64,000 nucleotides of DNA from an uncultured Hyphomicrobiales bacterium (GCA_903861645.1 CAIOVE010000011.1:50877-114876), one strand, 5' to 3'; numbered from the stretch's first letter, positions 46,427 to 56,089 are shown. Notes: a model not told the origin generated them from the letters alone. A program made the numbers and translations.

Positions 46427-46651
46427 ATGACCGATATGCCCGAACCCGTCTCCGGTCCCATCGAGACCGAGGCGCCGCGCAAGGCGCTTTCGCCCGCCGC
46501 CCAGCGCGCGCTGGCCGAGGCCGCCGAACGCCGCCGCCTCGCCGAGGCCGCCGCAACGGCCAATTCACCCAAGGAAATCAACGGACGTGAAGGCCCTGAT
46601 CCCGTTCGTTACGGCGACTGGGAGATCAAGGGCCTCGCCTGCGATTTCTGA
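46427..46651 (+). CDS. DUF1674 / succinate dehydrogenase assembly factor 4 (SDHAF4-like)
   Basis: 74 residues. The C-terminal signature GREGPDPVRYGDWEIKGLAC is that of DUF1674/SDHAF4. In eukaryotes this factor binds free flavinated SdhA and protects it during complex II assembly; the same job is likely here. The N-terminal half is Ala/Glu-rich and probably flexible. No sdh genes are in the window. Confidence 0.9.
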   Translation: MTDMPEPVSGPIETEAPRKALSPAAQRALAEAAERRRLAEAAATANSPKEINGREGPDPVRYGDWEIKGLACDF

Positions 46652-46661
46652 TGGCGCCACG

Positions 46662-46702
46662 ACAACTCAATTTCAGGTTGTATTTTTCAACTGTTGAGTT
46701 GT
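46662..46702. promoter_or_regulatory. Long inverted repeat upstream of SNase gene
   Basis: ACAACTCAA (46662-46670) and TTGAGTTGT (46694-46702) form a perfect 9-base dyad with 23 bases between. Inside it, GGTTG and CAAC can extend a hairpin. The region is strongly AT-rich. It might be an operator for the nuclease gene at 46746 or an RNA hairpin after the DUF1674 gene. Confidence 0.45.
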
Positions 46703-46745
46703 AGGATTATTGACTTTTTCGGGGAATTCGTTCACGTTATTCCCC

Positions 46746-47348
46746 ATGCTTCGCTTGTCGCCCTTCGCCGCCATGGTCGGTCGACGCCTGTTTCTGGCGT
46801 TGGCGATCGCGTCGGTTGGCTTTCTGGTCGCGCCGCGCCACGGCGTCGGCGCTCCGCCCCGGGAGGTTCCGGGCGCGCAAGCCGCTCCGACGCCTCCCGC
46901 CGCGAGACCCACGCGTACCGACGACGGCGCCGCCCTTCGCCGCGCCCATTTGCCCGGCCCCTACCCCGTCGAGGTGCTGCGCGTGCTGGACGGCGACACG
47001 ATCGAGGGCCGCGTGCGCATCTGGTTCGGGCAGGAAATCACCACGCTCGTGCGCCTGCGCGGCGTCGACGCGCCGGAACTCAAGGCGCGTTGTGGCGAGG
47101 AGTTGCGCGGGGCCGAGGCGGCGCGCGACACGCTTGCCGGCTATCTGGCGGCGGGCGGGGTCAGCATCGACGATGTCGCGCTCGACAAATACGGCGGTCG
47201 CGTCGTCGCCTCCCTGTTTGTTGATCGCGGCGGCGATCTCGCGCCGCTTGACGTGGCGCGGGCAATGATCGAAGCCGGCATGGCGCGCGCCTATGGCGGC
47301 GGCAAGCGCGAGGCGTGGTGCCCCCTGCCGAGGGTGGCGCGCGGATAG
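46746..47348 (+). CDS. Secreted thermonuclease-like (SNase) protein
   Basis: 200 residues. N-terminal signal/anchor (FLALAIASVGFLVAPRHGVG), Pro/Ala linker, then SNase OB-fold (about 75-195). The catalytic set is kept: DGDTIEG (Asp), RLRGVDAPEL (Arg, Asp, Glu) and KYGGRVVA (Arg). It probably cuts extracellular or periplasmic nucleic acid with calcium. The next in-frame ATG at 46773 would shorten the leader by nine residues. Confidence 0.85.
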   Translation: MLRLSPFAAMVGRRLFLALAIASVGFLVAPRHGVGAPPREVPGAQAAPTPPAARPTRTDDGAALRRAHLPGPYPVEVLRVLDGDTIEGRVRIWFGQEITTLVRLRGVDAPELKARCGEELRGAEAARDTLAGYLAAGGVSIDDVALDKYGGRVVASLFVDRGGDLAPLDVARAMIEAGMARAYGGGKREAWCPLPRVARG

Positions 47349-47378
47349 ATCGCCCACGCGGCCCGCGCGGAGACTTGC

Positions 47379-48734
47379 TTGAACCCTCGAACGCGCCAGC
47401 TGCTCGAAGCTCCGCTCATTCCCCTGCTGCTGAAACTCGCGGCTCCCAACGTGCTCGTCATGATGGCGCAGGCGTCGGTCGGCCTGATCGAGACCTATTT
47501 CGTCGCGCGACTCGGCGCCGACGCGCTGGCCGGCGTTTCGCTCGTCTTTCCCGCGCTGATGCTGGCGCAGATGATTTCCGCCGGCGCCATGGGCGGCGGC
47601 ATTCTTTCGGCCATCGCCCGCGCGCTCGGCGGCGGGCGCCGCGAGGACGCCAACGCGCTTGTCTGGCACGCGCTCGCCATCGCGATCGGACTGGGCCTGC
47701 TGACATCGCTGCTCATGCTGACGCTGGGTCCGGCGCTTTACCGGACCATGGGCGGCGTCGATGGTTCGCTCGCCGCGGCGCTGACCTATTCGAACACGAT
47801 CTTCGCCGGCGCCCTGCTTCTGTGGCTATTCAATTCGCTGGCGGCGGTCATTCGCGGCACGGGCGACATGGCGTTGCCCGCCATCGTGATTTGCGGCGGC
47901 GCGGCGGCGCTCATACCCCTGTCGCCCGCGCTGATCCTTGGCTTCGGTCCCCTGCCCGCGCTCGGCGTGCGCGGCGGCGCGATCGCCGTGCTCGCCTATT
48001 ACGCCATCGGCGCCGGTGTTTTCGCCTGGCGCATCTGGTCGGGCGCGGGGGCGCTGCGGCCCGCGATCCGGCCGCCGCGCCTGTCTTTCGCCGCGCTGTG
48101 GGACATTCTGCGCGTCGGCGCCGTGTCCGCGTTGGTGAGCACGACAACCAACGTAACGATCGCGACCGCGACGGGCTTCGCGGGCGCCTATGGCGCGCGC
48201 GCCATCGCCGGTTATGGCGCTGGCGCGCGGGTCGAATACATGCTGGTGCCGCTCGTGTTCGGTTTCGGCGCGCCGATGGCGGCGCTGGTCGGCACGAACA
48301 TCGGCGCGGGCCAGCGCCAGCGCGCGTTGCGAGCCGCGTGGATCGGCGCGCTGATGGCGACACTCGTGTGCGAAAGCATCGGCCTTCTCGCGGCGTGGCG
48401 CGCGCTCGACTGGATACGCCTTTTCAGCGACGACGCGGAGACCATCGAGATAGGCGCGCGCTATCTGGGCGTCGTCGGCCCCGCCTATGGATTTTTCGGA
48501 CTGGGCCTGTCGCTCTATTTCGCCTCGCAAGGCGCGGGGCGCGTGGGCTGGGCCCTGTTCGCGGGCATTCTGCGCGTCATCGTGTCGATCGGCGGGGGCT
48601 GGCTCGCCTTGCGCGCCGAGGCCGGGCTCACCGGCGTGTTCCTGTCGTTGTCGCTCGGGCTCGCGATATTCGGTTGCGTCAACGTCGCCACCGTTTACGC
48701 GGGCGTCTGGTTCCGCGGGTCGGCACGCTCCTAG
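47379..48734 (+). CDS. MATE family efflux transporter
   Basis: 451 residues, twelve membrane helices in two halves. MATE segments LLKLAAPNVLVMMAQASVGL and the second-half FGAPMAALVGTNIGAGQRQR are typical. It exports cationic or other small molecules using sodium or protons. The start is TTG at 47379 with a GGAG-like site. It follows the SNase gene by 30 bases, though a functional link is not obvious. Confidence 0.9.
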   Translation: MNPRTRQLLEAPLIPLLLKLAAPNVLVMMAQASVGLIETYFVARLGADALAGVSLVFPALMLAQMISAGAMGGGILSAIARALGGGRREDANALVWHALAIAIGLGLLTSLLMLTLGPALYRTMGGVDGSLAAALTYSNTIFAGALLLWLFNSLAAVIRGTGDMALPAIVICGGAAALIPLSPALILGFGPLPALGVRGGAIAVLAYYAIGAGVFAWRIWSGAGALRPAIRPPRLSFAALWDILRVGAVSALVSTTTNVTIATATGFAGAYGARAIAGYGAGARVEYMLVPLVFGFGAPMAALVGTNIGAGQRQRALRAAWIGALMATLVCESIGLLAAWRALDWIRLFSDDAETIEIGARYLGVVGPAYGFFGLGLSLYFASQGAGRVGWALFAGILRVIVSIGGGWLALRAEAGLTGVFLSLSLGLAIFGCVNVATVYAGVWFRGSARS

Positions 48735-48841
48735 CGGTTTTCACGCCATGTGCGCCGACGCACCGATCCGGATGGCGACCGCCTCTATGTTGGTTTCATC
48801 GCCAAACGAACAACGGTTGGCGCAAACGACAGGAGAGCATC

Positions 48842-49126
48842 ATGGGCAAGAACCTCAAGAAGATCATCGCTTCGAGCCTCGCCGTTGTCACGGTCGCCGG
48901 CGCGCTCGCCACCACCTCCGGCGCGGCGCAGGCCAAGCCGATTTTCTTCCCGCATCACCATCATGGCTTTGGCGGCTGGGGCGCGGCTGGCCTCATCGGC
49001 GGACTGGCGCTGGGCGCCGTCGCCGCCAACGCCTACGCGGGCGGCTATGACTGCGGCCGGGTGCGTCAGCGCGTTTACACGCCCGATGGTTATTTCGCCG
49101 GGTATCGCTGGGTTTCGGCCTGCTGA
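48842..49126 (+). CDS. Small secreted His/Gly-rich protein
   Basis: 94 residues. Signal peptide to about residue 31 (SLAVVTVAGALATTSGAAQA), then a histidine cluster FFPHHHHGFGGWG, a glycine/alanine helix-like stretch and a C-terminal VRQRVYTPDGYFAGYRWVSA with two cysteines in the mature part. Similar short secreted proteins are common in Rhizobiales without a known job; the histidines could bind metal. AGGAG precedes the ATG. Confidence 0.75.
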   Translation: MGKNLKKIIASSLAVVTVAGALATTSGAAQAKPIFFPHHHHGFGGWGAAGLIGGLALGAVAANAYAGGYDCGRVRQRVYTPDGYFAGYRWVSAC

Positions 49127-49147
49127 TCACGCCCGCGACCAAAACGA

Positions 49148-49185
49148 AAAAAGGCCCCCGCGACGCACGTCCGGGGGCCTCTTTC
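49148..49185. terminator. Bidirectional rho-independent terminator
   Basis: AGGCCCCCG / CGGGGGCCT stem (49152-49160 with 49172-49180), eleven-base loop, A run on the left and a short T run on the right. It lies between the convergent ends of the secreted protein gene and the binding-protein gene. Confidence 0.8.
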
Positions 49186-49205
49186 GTTACGCCAGGGTTC
49201 GGCGG

Positions 49206-50321
49206 TTACATCTGATCGAACATCAGCTTGCCGTCGGCGCCCTTCTTGATGGCGTAGACGACATAGTCGGCGTCGTTGCGATCGCCCTTGGCGTTGTAGG
49301 AGAACTTGCCGATCACCGTGTCGAAGGTCATGCCCGAGTGCATGGCCGCGGCGACTTTCTTCGCATCAAGCGACTTGGCCGCCTCCGCCGCCTGCTTCAA
49401 AACCTGCACGGCGGCGTAGCTGTAGAGCGTGTAGGATTCAGCGCCGACCTTCTTGTCCTGCAACGCCTTGACGACCGCGGTCGCGGCCGGGTTCTTCACG
49501 GGGTTGGGACCGAATGTCACGAGCGACCCCTCGACGCCCGGCCCGCCAACCGAAAAGAACTCGGCGTCGAAGAGGCCATCGCCGCCCATCATCGGCGCCA
49601 TGACGCCCTGATCGCGCATCTGGCGCACGATGAGGCCGCCCTCGGTGTAGAGACCGCCGAAGAACACGAGATCCGCGCCGGACGCCTTGATCTTGGAAAC
49701 GACGGCGGAATAATCCTTCTCGCCCGTGTTGACGCCCTCGTAGAGAACTTCCGTCACGCCCTTGGCGTTGAGGCCCTTTTTCGTCTCGTCCGCGAGGCCC
49801 TTGCCGTAGGTCGTCTTGTCATGGACGATCGCGACCTTCTTGCCCTTCATCTTGTCGGTCACATAAGCGGCGGCGACGGAGCCCTGCTGATCGTCGCGAC
49901 CACAGGTGCGGAACACGTTCCACATCTTGCGCTCGGTGAAGACCGGGTTCGTCGAGGCGGGCGTGATCTGGATGACGCCGTTTTCCTGATAGACCTCGGA
50001 CGCGGGAATCGAGACCCCCGAATTATAATCGCCGACGACGAACTTGACGCCGTCGCCGACGAACTTGTTGGCGACGGAAACGCCCTGTTTCGGATCGGAG
50101 GCGTCGTCGCCGAAGACGATGGTCAGCTTCTGACCGAGGATGCCGCCGGCGGCGTTGATGTCTGCGACCGCCTGATCGACGCCGTTCTTCATCTGCGCGC
50201 CCGTCGCCGCGCTGGGGCCAGAGATCGGCCCGGCCATGCCGAGTTTAACCTGCGCGGAAGCGGCCCCTGTCCAGGCCAGCGCCATCGACAGCGCAAGGCC
50301 GGCGTAAATTGTCGTCTTCAT
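49206..50321 (-). CDS. Branched-chain amino-acid type ABC transporter substrate-binding protein
   Basis: 371 residues. Signal peptide (AGLALSMALAWTGAASA), then the LivJ/LivK fold seen in KLGMAGPISGPSAATGAQMK and FVVGDYNSGVSIPASEVYQE. It is the periplasmic binding part of a HAAT-type importer. No membrane or ATPase genes of the system are adjacent, so the protein either works with a transporter elsewhere or has a sensing role. ATG 50321 follows GAGGGAGCC. Confidence 0.9.
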   Translation of the reverse strand: MKTTIYAGLALSMALAWTGAASAQVKLGMAGPISGPSAATGAQMKNGVDQAVADINAAGGILGQKLTIVFGDDASDPKQGVSVANKFVGDGVKFVVGDYNSGVSIPASEVYQENGVIQITPASTNPVFTERKMWNVFRTCGRDDQQGSVAAAYVTDKMKGKKVAIVHDKTTYGKGLADETKKGLNAKGVTEVLYEGVNTGEKDYSAVVSKIKASGADLVFFGGLYTEGGLIVRQMRDQGVMAPMMGGDGLFDAEFFSVGGPGVEGSLVTFGPNPVKNPAATAVVKALQDKKVGAESYTLYSYAAVQVLKQAAEAAKSLDAKKVAAAMHSGMTFDTVIGKFSYNAKGDRNDADYVVYAIKKGADGKLMFDQM

Positions 50322-50420
50322 CGTTGGCTCCCTCAAGAAATCGGCTGGAACGCACCCCCGATCCAGCGGCGTTCCCCCGCGCAGAATGGCCGGTTTCGCG
50401 CCGGCGGCAAAGTCATTTTG

Positions 50421-50864
50421 TCAGGCGCCCGCGCGCAGGCTGTCCAGAAAGGCGCGGGTCGCGGCGGGAATGGCGACGGGCGCGTGCGTCGCGCGCTGCA
50501 CGTAAACATGGGTGAAGGAGCCGCGAGCGGCGGCGAGATCCTCGCCCGCGCGAAAGACGCCGATCAGATAACGTACCGAGGAGCGCCCGACATGCTCGAC
50601 GCGCACGCCGAGTTCAAGCCGGTCGGGAAAACGCACGCTGGCGAAGTAATCGCAGGCGTTCGACACGACGAGACCGACAGTCTCGCCATGATCGAGATCG
50701 AGCGCGCCAGCCTCGATGAGCAGGCCATTCACCGCCGTGTCGAAGTAGGAATAATAGACCACGTTGTTGACGTGGCCGTAGATGTCGTTGTCCTCCCAGC
50801 GCGTGCCGACGGGCACGAAACGGGTGAAATCCGCGCGAGCGGGACGGACGGGACGATCGGCCAT
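50421..50864 (-). CDS. Acyl-CoA thioesterase, hotdog (4HBT) family
   Basis: 147 residues. Hotdog fold with RWEDNDIYGHVNNVVYYSYF, the 4-hydroxybenzoyl-CoA thioesterase type active site (Asp and His-Val-Asn). It splits an acyl-CoA to acid and CoA. It begins 12 bases after the iron alcohol dehydrogenase gene and is probably in the same transcript. Confidence 0.9.
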   Translation of the reverse strand: MADRPVRPARADFTRFVPVGTRWEDNDIYGHVNNVVYYSYFDTAVNGLLIEAGALDLDHGETVGLVVSNACDYFASVRFPDRLELGVRVEHVGRSSVRYLIGVFRAGEDLAAARGSFTHVYVQRATHAPVAIPAATRAFLDSLRAGA

Positions 50865-50876
50865 CGGCGCCCCGCC

Positions 50877-52022
50877 TCAATAGGCGCGCTGGTAGATGGC
50901 GAGGGCCTCGGCCTCGCTCACGGGCCGGGGATTGTTCACCAGAAGGCGCGTCTGCTTCATCACGTCGGCAGCCAGCATGGGCAGGGCGTCGGCGGGGATG
51001 TTCACGTCGCGCAGGCGCGCGGGAATGCCGATGTCGAGCGACAGGCGCGCCAGCGCGTCGATGAAAAAATCGGCGCTGGCGCCGGCGGGCGCGTCGTCGA
51101 AAACAATATGCGCGAGATGGGCGTAATCATCCGCGCAGGCCGGCGCGTTGAAGCGCATCACCTCGGGCATGACGAGCGCGTTGGTGAGGCCATGCGGCAG
51201 GTGGTAATGGCCGCCGAGCGGATAGGCCATCGCGTGCACCGCGCCAACGGACGCGTTGGCGAAGGCCATGCCGGCCATCAGCGAACCTTCCAACATGGCG
51301 GCGCGCGCGGCGATGTCGGACCCATGCTCGACGGCGCGACGGATATTGGCGCCCAGCAGGCGCAGCGCCTCGCGGGCCAGCGCCTTCGATACCGGGCTGT
51401 TGTTCGGATTGATGGACGTGAACGCCTCGATGGCGTGCACCATGGCGTCGACTCCCGTCGCCGCCGTCACGGCGGGCGGCAGGCCAAGGGTAAGTTCGGG
51501 ATCAAGCAGCGCGACATCGGGCAGCAGCGTCGGCGACACCGTCCCCATCTTGTCCGCGCCAGTGGTGGTGACGACCGCGACAGCCGTCGCCTCGGAGCCG
51601 GTGCCCGCTGTGGTTGGCGCGAGGATCAGCGGCAGCCGCGGCCCGACCGCCTTGCCGACGCCATAGGTGGCCGCGAGGGGCTGCGGCGAGCGGGCCAGCA
51701 GGGCGACCAGCTTGGCGACATCTAGGGACGAGCCGCCGCCGAGGCCAACAACGCCCGTGGCGTCGAAGGCCGCGGCCGCGGCGACGGCGGCCATCACGCA
51801 GGCTTCCGGCGGATCGGCCTCGACCGCGTCGAACACACGCGCCTCGACACCGGCCTTGCGCAAAGAGTCCAGCCCACGCTCGACGATGCCCAGTTTCACG
51901 AGAATGGGATCGGTGACCACGAGAACGCGGGCGCCCAGACGCGCCTTCGCCAGTTCGCCCAGTCGGGCGATGGCGCCTGGCGCGGAGACAATCATCGGGA
52001 CAGTGTTGAAATTGAAGGCCAT
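50877..52022 (-). CDS. Iron-containing alcohol dehydrogenase
   Basis: 381 residues, group III alcohol dehydrogenase. NAD site is GVVGLGGGSSLDVAKLVAL. The metal ligands are in MVHAIEA, GAVHAMAYPLGGHYHLPHGL and related histidines. Oxidises an alcohol or reduces an aldehyde in the cytoplasm. Operon with the thioesterase suggests work on a CoA-linked or aldehyde intermediate. AGGGATCC precedes the ATG. Confidence 0.92.
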   Translation of the reverse strand: MAFNFNTVPMIVSAPGAIARLGELAKARLGARVLVVTDPILVKLGIVERGLDSLRKAGVEARVFDAVEADPPEACVMAAVAAAAAFDATGVVGLGGGSSLDVAKLVALLARSPQPLAATYGVGKAVGPRLPLILAPTTAGTGSEATAVAVVTTTGADKMGTVSPTLLPDVALLDPELTLGLPPAVTAATGVDAMVHAIEAFTSINPNNSPVSKALAREALRLLGANIRRAVEHGSDIAARAAMLEGSLMAGMAFANASVGAVHAMAYPLGGHYHLPHGLTNALVMPEVMRFNAPACADDYAHLAHIVFDDAPAGASADFFIDALARLSLDIGIPARLRDVNIPADALPMLAADVMKQTRLLVNNPRPVSEAEALAIYQRAY

Positions 52023-52094
52023 CGGTGGATCCCTGCTGCGTGGCGTCGCGGCAGGGAGTGTAACCCGTTTTCCCGGCGGCGCGCGACAGGGACG

Positions 52095-52856
52095 TTAGAT
52101 CACGCCCCAGCCGCGCAGCGCGTTCCACAGCAGTTGCAGGCCAAGGACCGTCAGGAACAATTGCAGGATCAGGCGAAACCGCTGCTCGGAGACGCGATTC
52201 AGCGCCTCTTCGCCGACCCAGTTGCCGGCCGCGCCCGCGACGATCATGAAGAACATCAGCGGCAGATAGGCGGCGATGGCGAAGCCGAGAAAGCCGAAGG
52301 CCAGCATCTTGGCCGTATGCACGAAGATCATCAGCGCGCCGAGCGTGGCGGCGTGATTGCGCCGGTCGGGCGCGGCGCTCGCGACGAAGGGCGCGACGAT
52401 GGTGCCGGTGGCGCTGACGAAAACGCCAACGAACGTCGCGACGAAGCCCAGAACCAGAAAGCGCCCGCGCTCCGCGCCGATGCGGCCGAGTTTCGGCAGC
52501 CATGTGACGACGAGAATGAAGATCGCGAGAATGCCCTGCAACGTGGTCGTGGGCAGCGAGACGAATATTTTCGCGCCCGCGGCGGCGCCCAGCGCTGCGC
52601 CGATGATGAAGGGCGGCAACGTCGAGCGCATGACATAGCGCCACATGATCATGGTGCGCGTGACGCCGGAGCCGAGCTGCACGACCGTATGCACGGGAAT
52701 CACCACCGAGGGCGGCATCACCACGGCCATCATCGCCAGCAGGATCAATCCCCCCGCCGTGCCGGTGAAAACACCAATGAAGGCGGTGGCGAAGGAGGCG
52801 AGCGTGAGCCCCGCGAACATCAGCGGGCCGATATCGGGCGTTCCCAGGAAGTGCAT
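52095..52856 (-). CDS. TauE/SafE family sulfite exporter-like permease
   Basis: 253 residues and about eight membrane helices. The first repeat is TAFIGVFTGTAGGLILLAMM and the second FVGVFVSATGTIVAPFVASA. ATG 52856 is used; the frame is open to 53585 but the extra part is antisense to the decarboxylase gene. It precedes the iron alcohol dehydrogenase gene by 72 bases on the same strand. Third member of the family in the window. Confidence 0.83.
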   Translation of the reverse strand: MHFLGTPDIGPLMFAGLTLASFATAFIGVFTGTAGGLILLAMMAVVMPPSVVIPVHTVVQLGSGVTRTMIMWRYVMRSTLPPFIIGAALGAAAGAKIFVSLPTTTLQGILAIFILVVTWLPKLGRIGAERGRFLVLGFVATFVGVFVSATGTIVAPFVASAAPDRRNHAATLGALMIFVHTAKMLAFGFLGFAIAAYLPLMFFMIVAGAAGNWVGEEALNRVSEQRFRLILQLFLTVLGLQLLWNALRGWGVI

Positions 52857-53006
52857 TTCTTGGCCTTTTCCGGCGTTTGTCTGGATTTCCCTTGATAGGG
52901 TTTCACGCGCCCGTTGCAAGGGCATGGGATGAAAATTTAGCCGGCGGCGCCGCCCCGCGGCATGGTATGCAGCGTTTATTGCCGACCACCTCGAAAGGAT
53001 AAGCGC

Positions 53007-53744
53007 ATGAAGATCGACGACGTGAAAAAGCGCGCCTACGCGATGCCCTTCACCAATCCGTCCTACCCGCGCGGACCCTATCGCTTCACCGACCGCGAAT
53101 ACGTGATCATCACCTATCGCACCGATCCCGAGGCGCTCGCCGCCGTGGTGCCGGAACCGTTGATGGTCGCCGAGCCGCTGGTCAAATACGAATTCATCCG
53201 CATGCCCAGCTCGACCGGCTTTGGCGATTACACGGAATCGGGACAGGTTATCCCCGTGACCTACAACGGCGTCGAGGGCGCCTATGTCCATTCGATGTAT
53301 CTCGACGACGACGCGCCGATCGCGGGCGGACGCGAAATCTGGGGCTTTCCGAAGAAACTCGCGCAGCCGAAAATCAGTCACGAGGGCGACGTCATCGTCG
53401 GCACGCTGCATTACGGCAGCGTGCTTTGCGCGACGGCGACCATGGGTTTCAAGCATGTAGCCGCGGACCGCGACGCGGTCACGCGCGCGCTGACCATGCC
53501 GAACTATCTGCTGAAGGTCATTCCGCACGTCGACGCGACGCCGCGCATCTGCGAACTCGTGCGCTATCATCTCGAGGACGTTCACGTGAAGGAAGCATGG
53601 ACGGCGCCCGCCGATCTCCAGCTATTCCGTCATGTCATCGCCGACGTCGCGCGCCTGCCGGTTCTTGAAGTGAAATCAGCCTTGCACTTCGTCGCCGACC
53701 TGACGCTCGGCATGGGCGAGGTCGCGCACGATTATCTCGCCTGA
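53007..53744 (+). CDS. Acetoacetate decarboxylase family protein
   Basis: 245 residues. The Schiff-base lysine motif is [16 protein letters not shown] and the fold runs through [20 protein letters not shown]. It turns acetoacetate into acetone and CO2, or acts on a related beta-keto acid. AAAGGA precedes the ATG. Its end overlaps the convergent MFS gene by 13 bases. The gene symbol adc would fit if the substrate is confirmed. Confidence 0.9.
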   Translation: MKIDDVKKRAYAMPFTNPSYPRGPYRFTDREYVIITYRTDPEALAAVVPEPLMVAEPLVKYEFIRMPSSTGFGDYTESGQVIPVTYNGVEGAYVHSMYLDDDAPIAGGREIWGFPKKLAQPKISHEGDVIVGTLHYGSVLCATATMGFKHVAADRDAVTRALTMPNYLLKVIPHVDATPRICELVRYHLEDVHVKEAWTAPADLQLFRHVIADVARLPVLEVKSALHFVADLTLGMGEVAHDYLA

Positions 53745-54925
53745 TCGGCGCGGCGCTTCAGCCAGAACGGCACGGCGCCCGCGGCGACGCCGAGCAACCC
53801 GCTGACGGAAGCCGTCAGCACCAGCGGAAACACGGTGCCATCGGCGAGCAGGCCATAGATCTGCGTGCAGATGGCGCCGAGCATGTTCTGCATGAACACG
53901 CCAATGCCGGAGGCGGTGCCCGCCAGCCGCGGCTCTACGCTCATGGCGCCCGCCTGCGCGTAGGGCATCGACACGCCCTGCGCGAAGGTGATGAAAAAGC
54001 CCGGAATGAAGATCGCGAAGGGCGTCAGGTGGCCCATCAGCAGCAGCGATGACTGGATGCCGACGGCGGCCATCGACAAGACGGCGCCGATCAACGTCAT
54101 CGCCTCGATGGTGGCGCGATTGCCGACGCGGCTGGATGTCCAGTTGCCGCAGAAATAGCCGAGCGGAAACAGCATGAACCACGCGCCGAATTCGCCGGCG
54201 CTTCGGCCCAGCAGATCCTTCATCAGAAAGCTCGCCGCGGCGGCGGTCACGAAGAAACAGCCCGTGTTGAACCCCGTCTGCGAGACGAAGGCGGCGAAAC
54301 GCGCGCTGGAGAACAATCGCGTGAAATTGGCGATGGCGCTCGCGCTTCCGCCGGCGTCGGCGGGGCGCGTTTCATACAGTACGAACCAGGCGCCGATCAG
54401 GATGACGACGCCGCCCACGATGGAAATCGCGAAGGCCGCGCGCCAGCCGTAGGCGTCGACCAGAAAGCCGCCGGCGACCGGCGCGAGCGTGGGGCCAAGC
54501 GTATAGAACATCGTGAGATAGGCGATCGCCTTGACCAGCCGCTCGGCGCCGTAGGCGTCGCGCGCGATGGCGCGCACCAGCGTGACGCTGCATCCCGCGC
54601 CGATGGCCTGCACGAGGCGCCCCATCGCGAGCGTGACCACGCCCTGCGCCGCCATCGACAACATCGAGCCCAGCACGAAAAGAACAAGACCGGAAAGCAA
54701 CACGGGCCGACGGCCAAGGCGATCCGACAGATCGCCATAAACGAGCGTTGCGATCGCCATGCCCAGCAACGAGATGGAAAACGTCATCTGCGCGAGGCCG
54801 TCGGACAGGCCAAGCGACGCCTTGACCGCGGGAATCACCGGCAGGAACAGATGCACCGCCAGCGGCCCGATCAGGGCGATGGAGGCGAGCGAAAGGGCGA
54901 AGGCGGGGCTGGGGTCGCGGGCCAT
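53732..54925 (-). CDS. Bcr/CflA-type MFS drug exporter
   Basis: 397 residues with twelve helices. The family motifs [20 protein letters not shown] and [20 protein letters not shown] are those of Bcr/CflA proteins. It pumps out drugs or small peptides with protons. AAGGATTTC precedes the ATG. Single gene between adc-like and purK. Confidence 0.9.
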   Translation of the reverse strand: MARDPSPAFALSLASIALIGPLAVHLFLPVIPAVKASLGLSDGLAQMTFSISLLGMAIATLVYGDLSDRLGRRPVLLSGLVLFVLGSMLSMAAQGVVTLAMGRLVQAIGAGCSVTLVRAIARDAYGAERLVKAIAYLTMFYTLGPTLAPVAGGFLVDAYGWRAAFAISIVGGVVILIGAWFVLYETRPADAGGSASAIANFTRLFSSARFAAFVSQTGFNTGCFFVTAAAASFLMKDLLGRSAGEFGAWFMLFPLGYFCGNWTSSRVGNRATIEAMTLIGAVLSMAAVGIQSSLLLMGHLTPFAIFIPGFFITFAQGVSMPYAQAGAMSVEPRLAGTASGIGVFMQNMLGAICTQIYGLLADGTVFPLVLTASVSGLLGVAAGAVPFWLKRRADQAR

Positions 54926-54997
54926 GAAATCCTTGGGCCGCGCGAGAGGTTTGCCGGCGCGCAGACTATGCCGCGCGCCAGCGGGCGTGTCACCCCG

Positions 54998-56089
54998 CTA
55001 GGGCTCGATCACGCGCGTCAGATGGCCCATCTTGCGGCCCGGTCGCGCCTCGTGCTTGCCATAGAGATGCAAGTAAACGCCGGGCTCGGCCATGAGCGCG
55101 CGCCAGTCGAGCGCGTCGGCGCCGATGAGATTGCGCATCTCGACGCGGCCGCGAATCCGCGGCGAGCCAAGAGGCATGCCGGCCACCGCGCGCACGTGTT
55201 GCTCGAACTGCGAGGTTTGCGCGCCATCGATGGTCCAGTGACCGGAGTTATGCACGCGCGGCGCGATTTCATTGACGACAAGACGCTCGACGCCATTCTC
55301 CACGACAACGAACATTTCAACCGCGATCACGCCGACATAGTCGAGCGCGTCGGCGATGCGCCGCGCGATGTCCATCGCCGCGGCCGCCGTCGCCGGCGCC
55401 ACGGCGGCGGGCGCGCGCGTGACGCTGAGAATGTGATCGGCGTGTTCGTTTTCGTTGAGATCGAACGCGGCGAAGCCGCCATCGCGGCCGCGCGCGGCGA
55501 CAACGGAGACCTCGCGCGTGAAGGGCACGAAACCCTCCAGAATGGCGGCGTGGCCGCCCATCGCCGCCAGCGCGACGGCGGGATCGTCGCCGGGGCGGAT
55601 CATCGCCTGACCCTTGCCATCGTAGCCCATGCGCCGCGTCTTGAGGATCGCGGGACGACCCAGCCGATCCAGAGCGGCCACGAGCCCGGCGAGATCGTCC
55701 ACCGGCGCGAAGGGCGCCGTGGCGATGCCGAGGCCGTTGATGAAGGTCTTCTCGACGAGACGATCCTGCGCCGTTTCGAGCGCGAAGGGATTGGGGTGCA
55801 CCGGCACGCGCGCGGCGAGAAACGCCGCCGTGTGCGCCGGCACGTTCTCGAATTCGTAGGTGACGAGCTTGACCGAGGCGGCGAAGGACGAAAGCGCGGC
55901 GTCGTCATCATAGGCCGCGCGGGTGCGCGCCGCGCAGACATCGAAGGCCGGGCCGCTCTCGGGACAGAATATATGGGTCTTGAGGCCCAACCGCGCGGCG
56001 GCGAGCGACAACATACGGCCAAGCTGGCCGGAGCCCAGCACGCCAATTGTATCGCCCGGCGACAGGGTCGCCTCGTCGCGTCCCGTCAT
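54998..56089 (-). CDS. purK: 5-(carboxyamino)imidazole ribonucleotide synthase
   Basis: 363 residues of the ATP-grasp fold. VLGSGQLGRMLSLAAARLGL at the N-terminus, ILKTRRMGYDGKGQAMI and NEIAPRVHNSGHWTIDGAQT are PurK signatures. It makes N5-CAIR from AIR, ATP and bicarbonate. ATG 56089 shares one base with the purE stop; GTG 56092 is the alternative. Confidence 0.95.
   Translation of the reverse strand: MTGRDEATLSPGDTIGVLGSGQLGRMLSLAAARLGLKTHIFCPESGPAFDVCAARTRAAYDDDAALSSFAASVKLVTYEFENVPAHTAAFLAARVPVHPNPFALETAQDRLVEKTFINGLGIATAPFAPVDDLAGLVAALDRLGRPAILKTRRMGYDGKGQAMIRPGDDPAVALAAMGGHAAILEGFVPFTREVSVVAARGRDGGFAAFDLNENEHADHILSVTRAPAAVAPATAAAAMDIARRIADALDYVGVIAVEMFVVVENGVERLVVNEIAPRVHNSGHWTIDGAQTSQFEQHVRAVAGMPLGSPRIRGRVEMRNLIGADALDWRALMAEPGVYLHLYGKHEARPGRKMGHLTRVIEP

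Noticed and set aside
48750..51725. 991-codon open frame on the plus strand
   Set aside because: It is a GC-bias shadow: Arg/His/Asp-rich, antisense to the binding protein, thioesterase and alcohol dehydrogenase genes, which all have clear family motifs.
52857..53585. Long upstream extension of the third TauE/SafE gene
   Set aside because: Antisense to acetoacetate decarboxylase; the first membrane helix begins just after ATG 52856.
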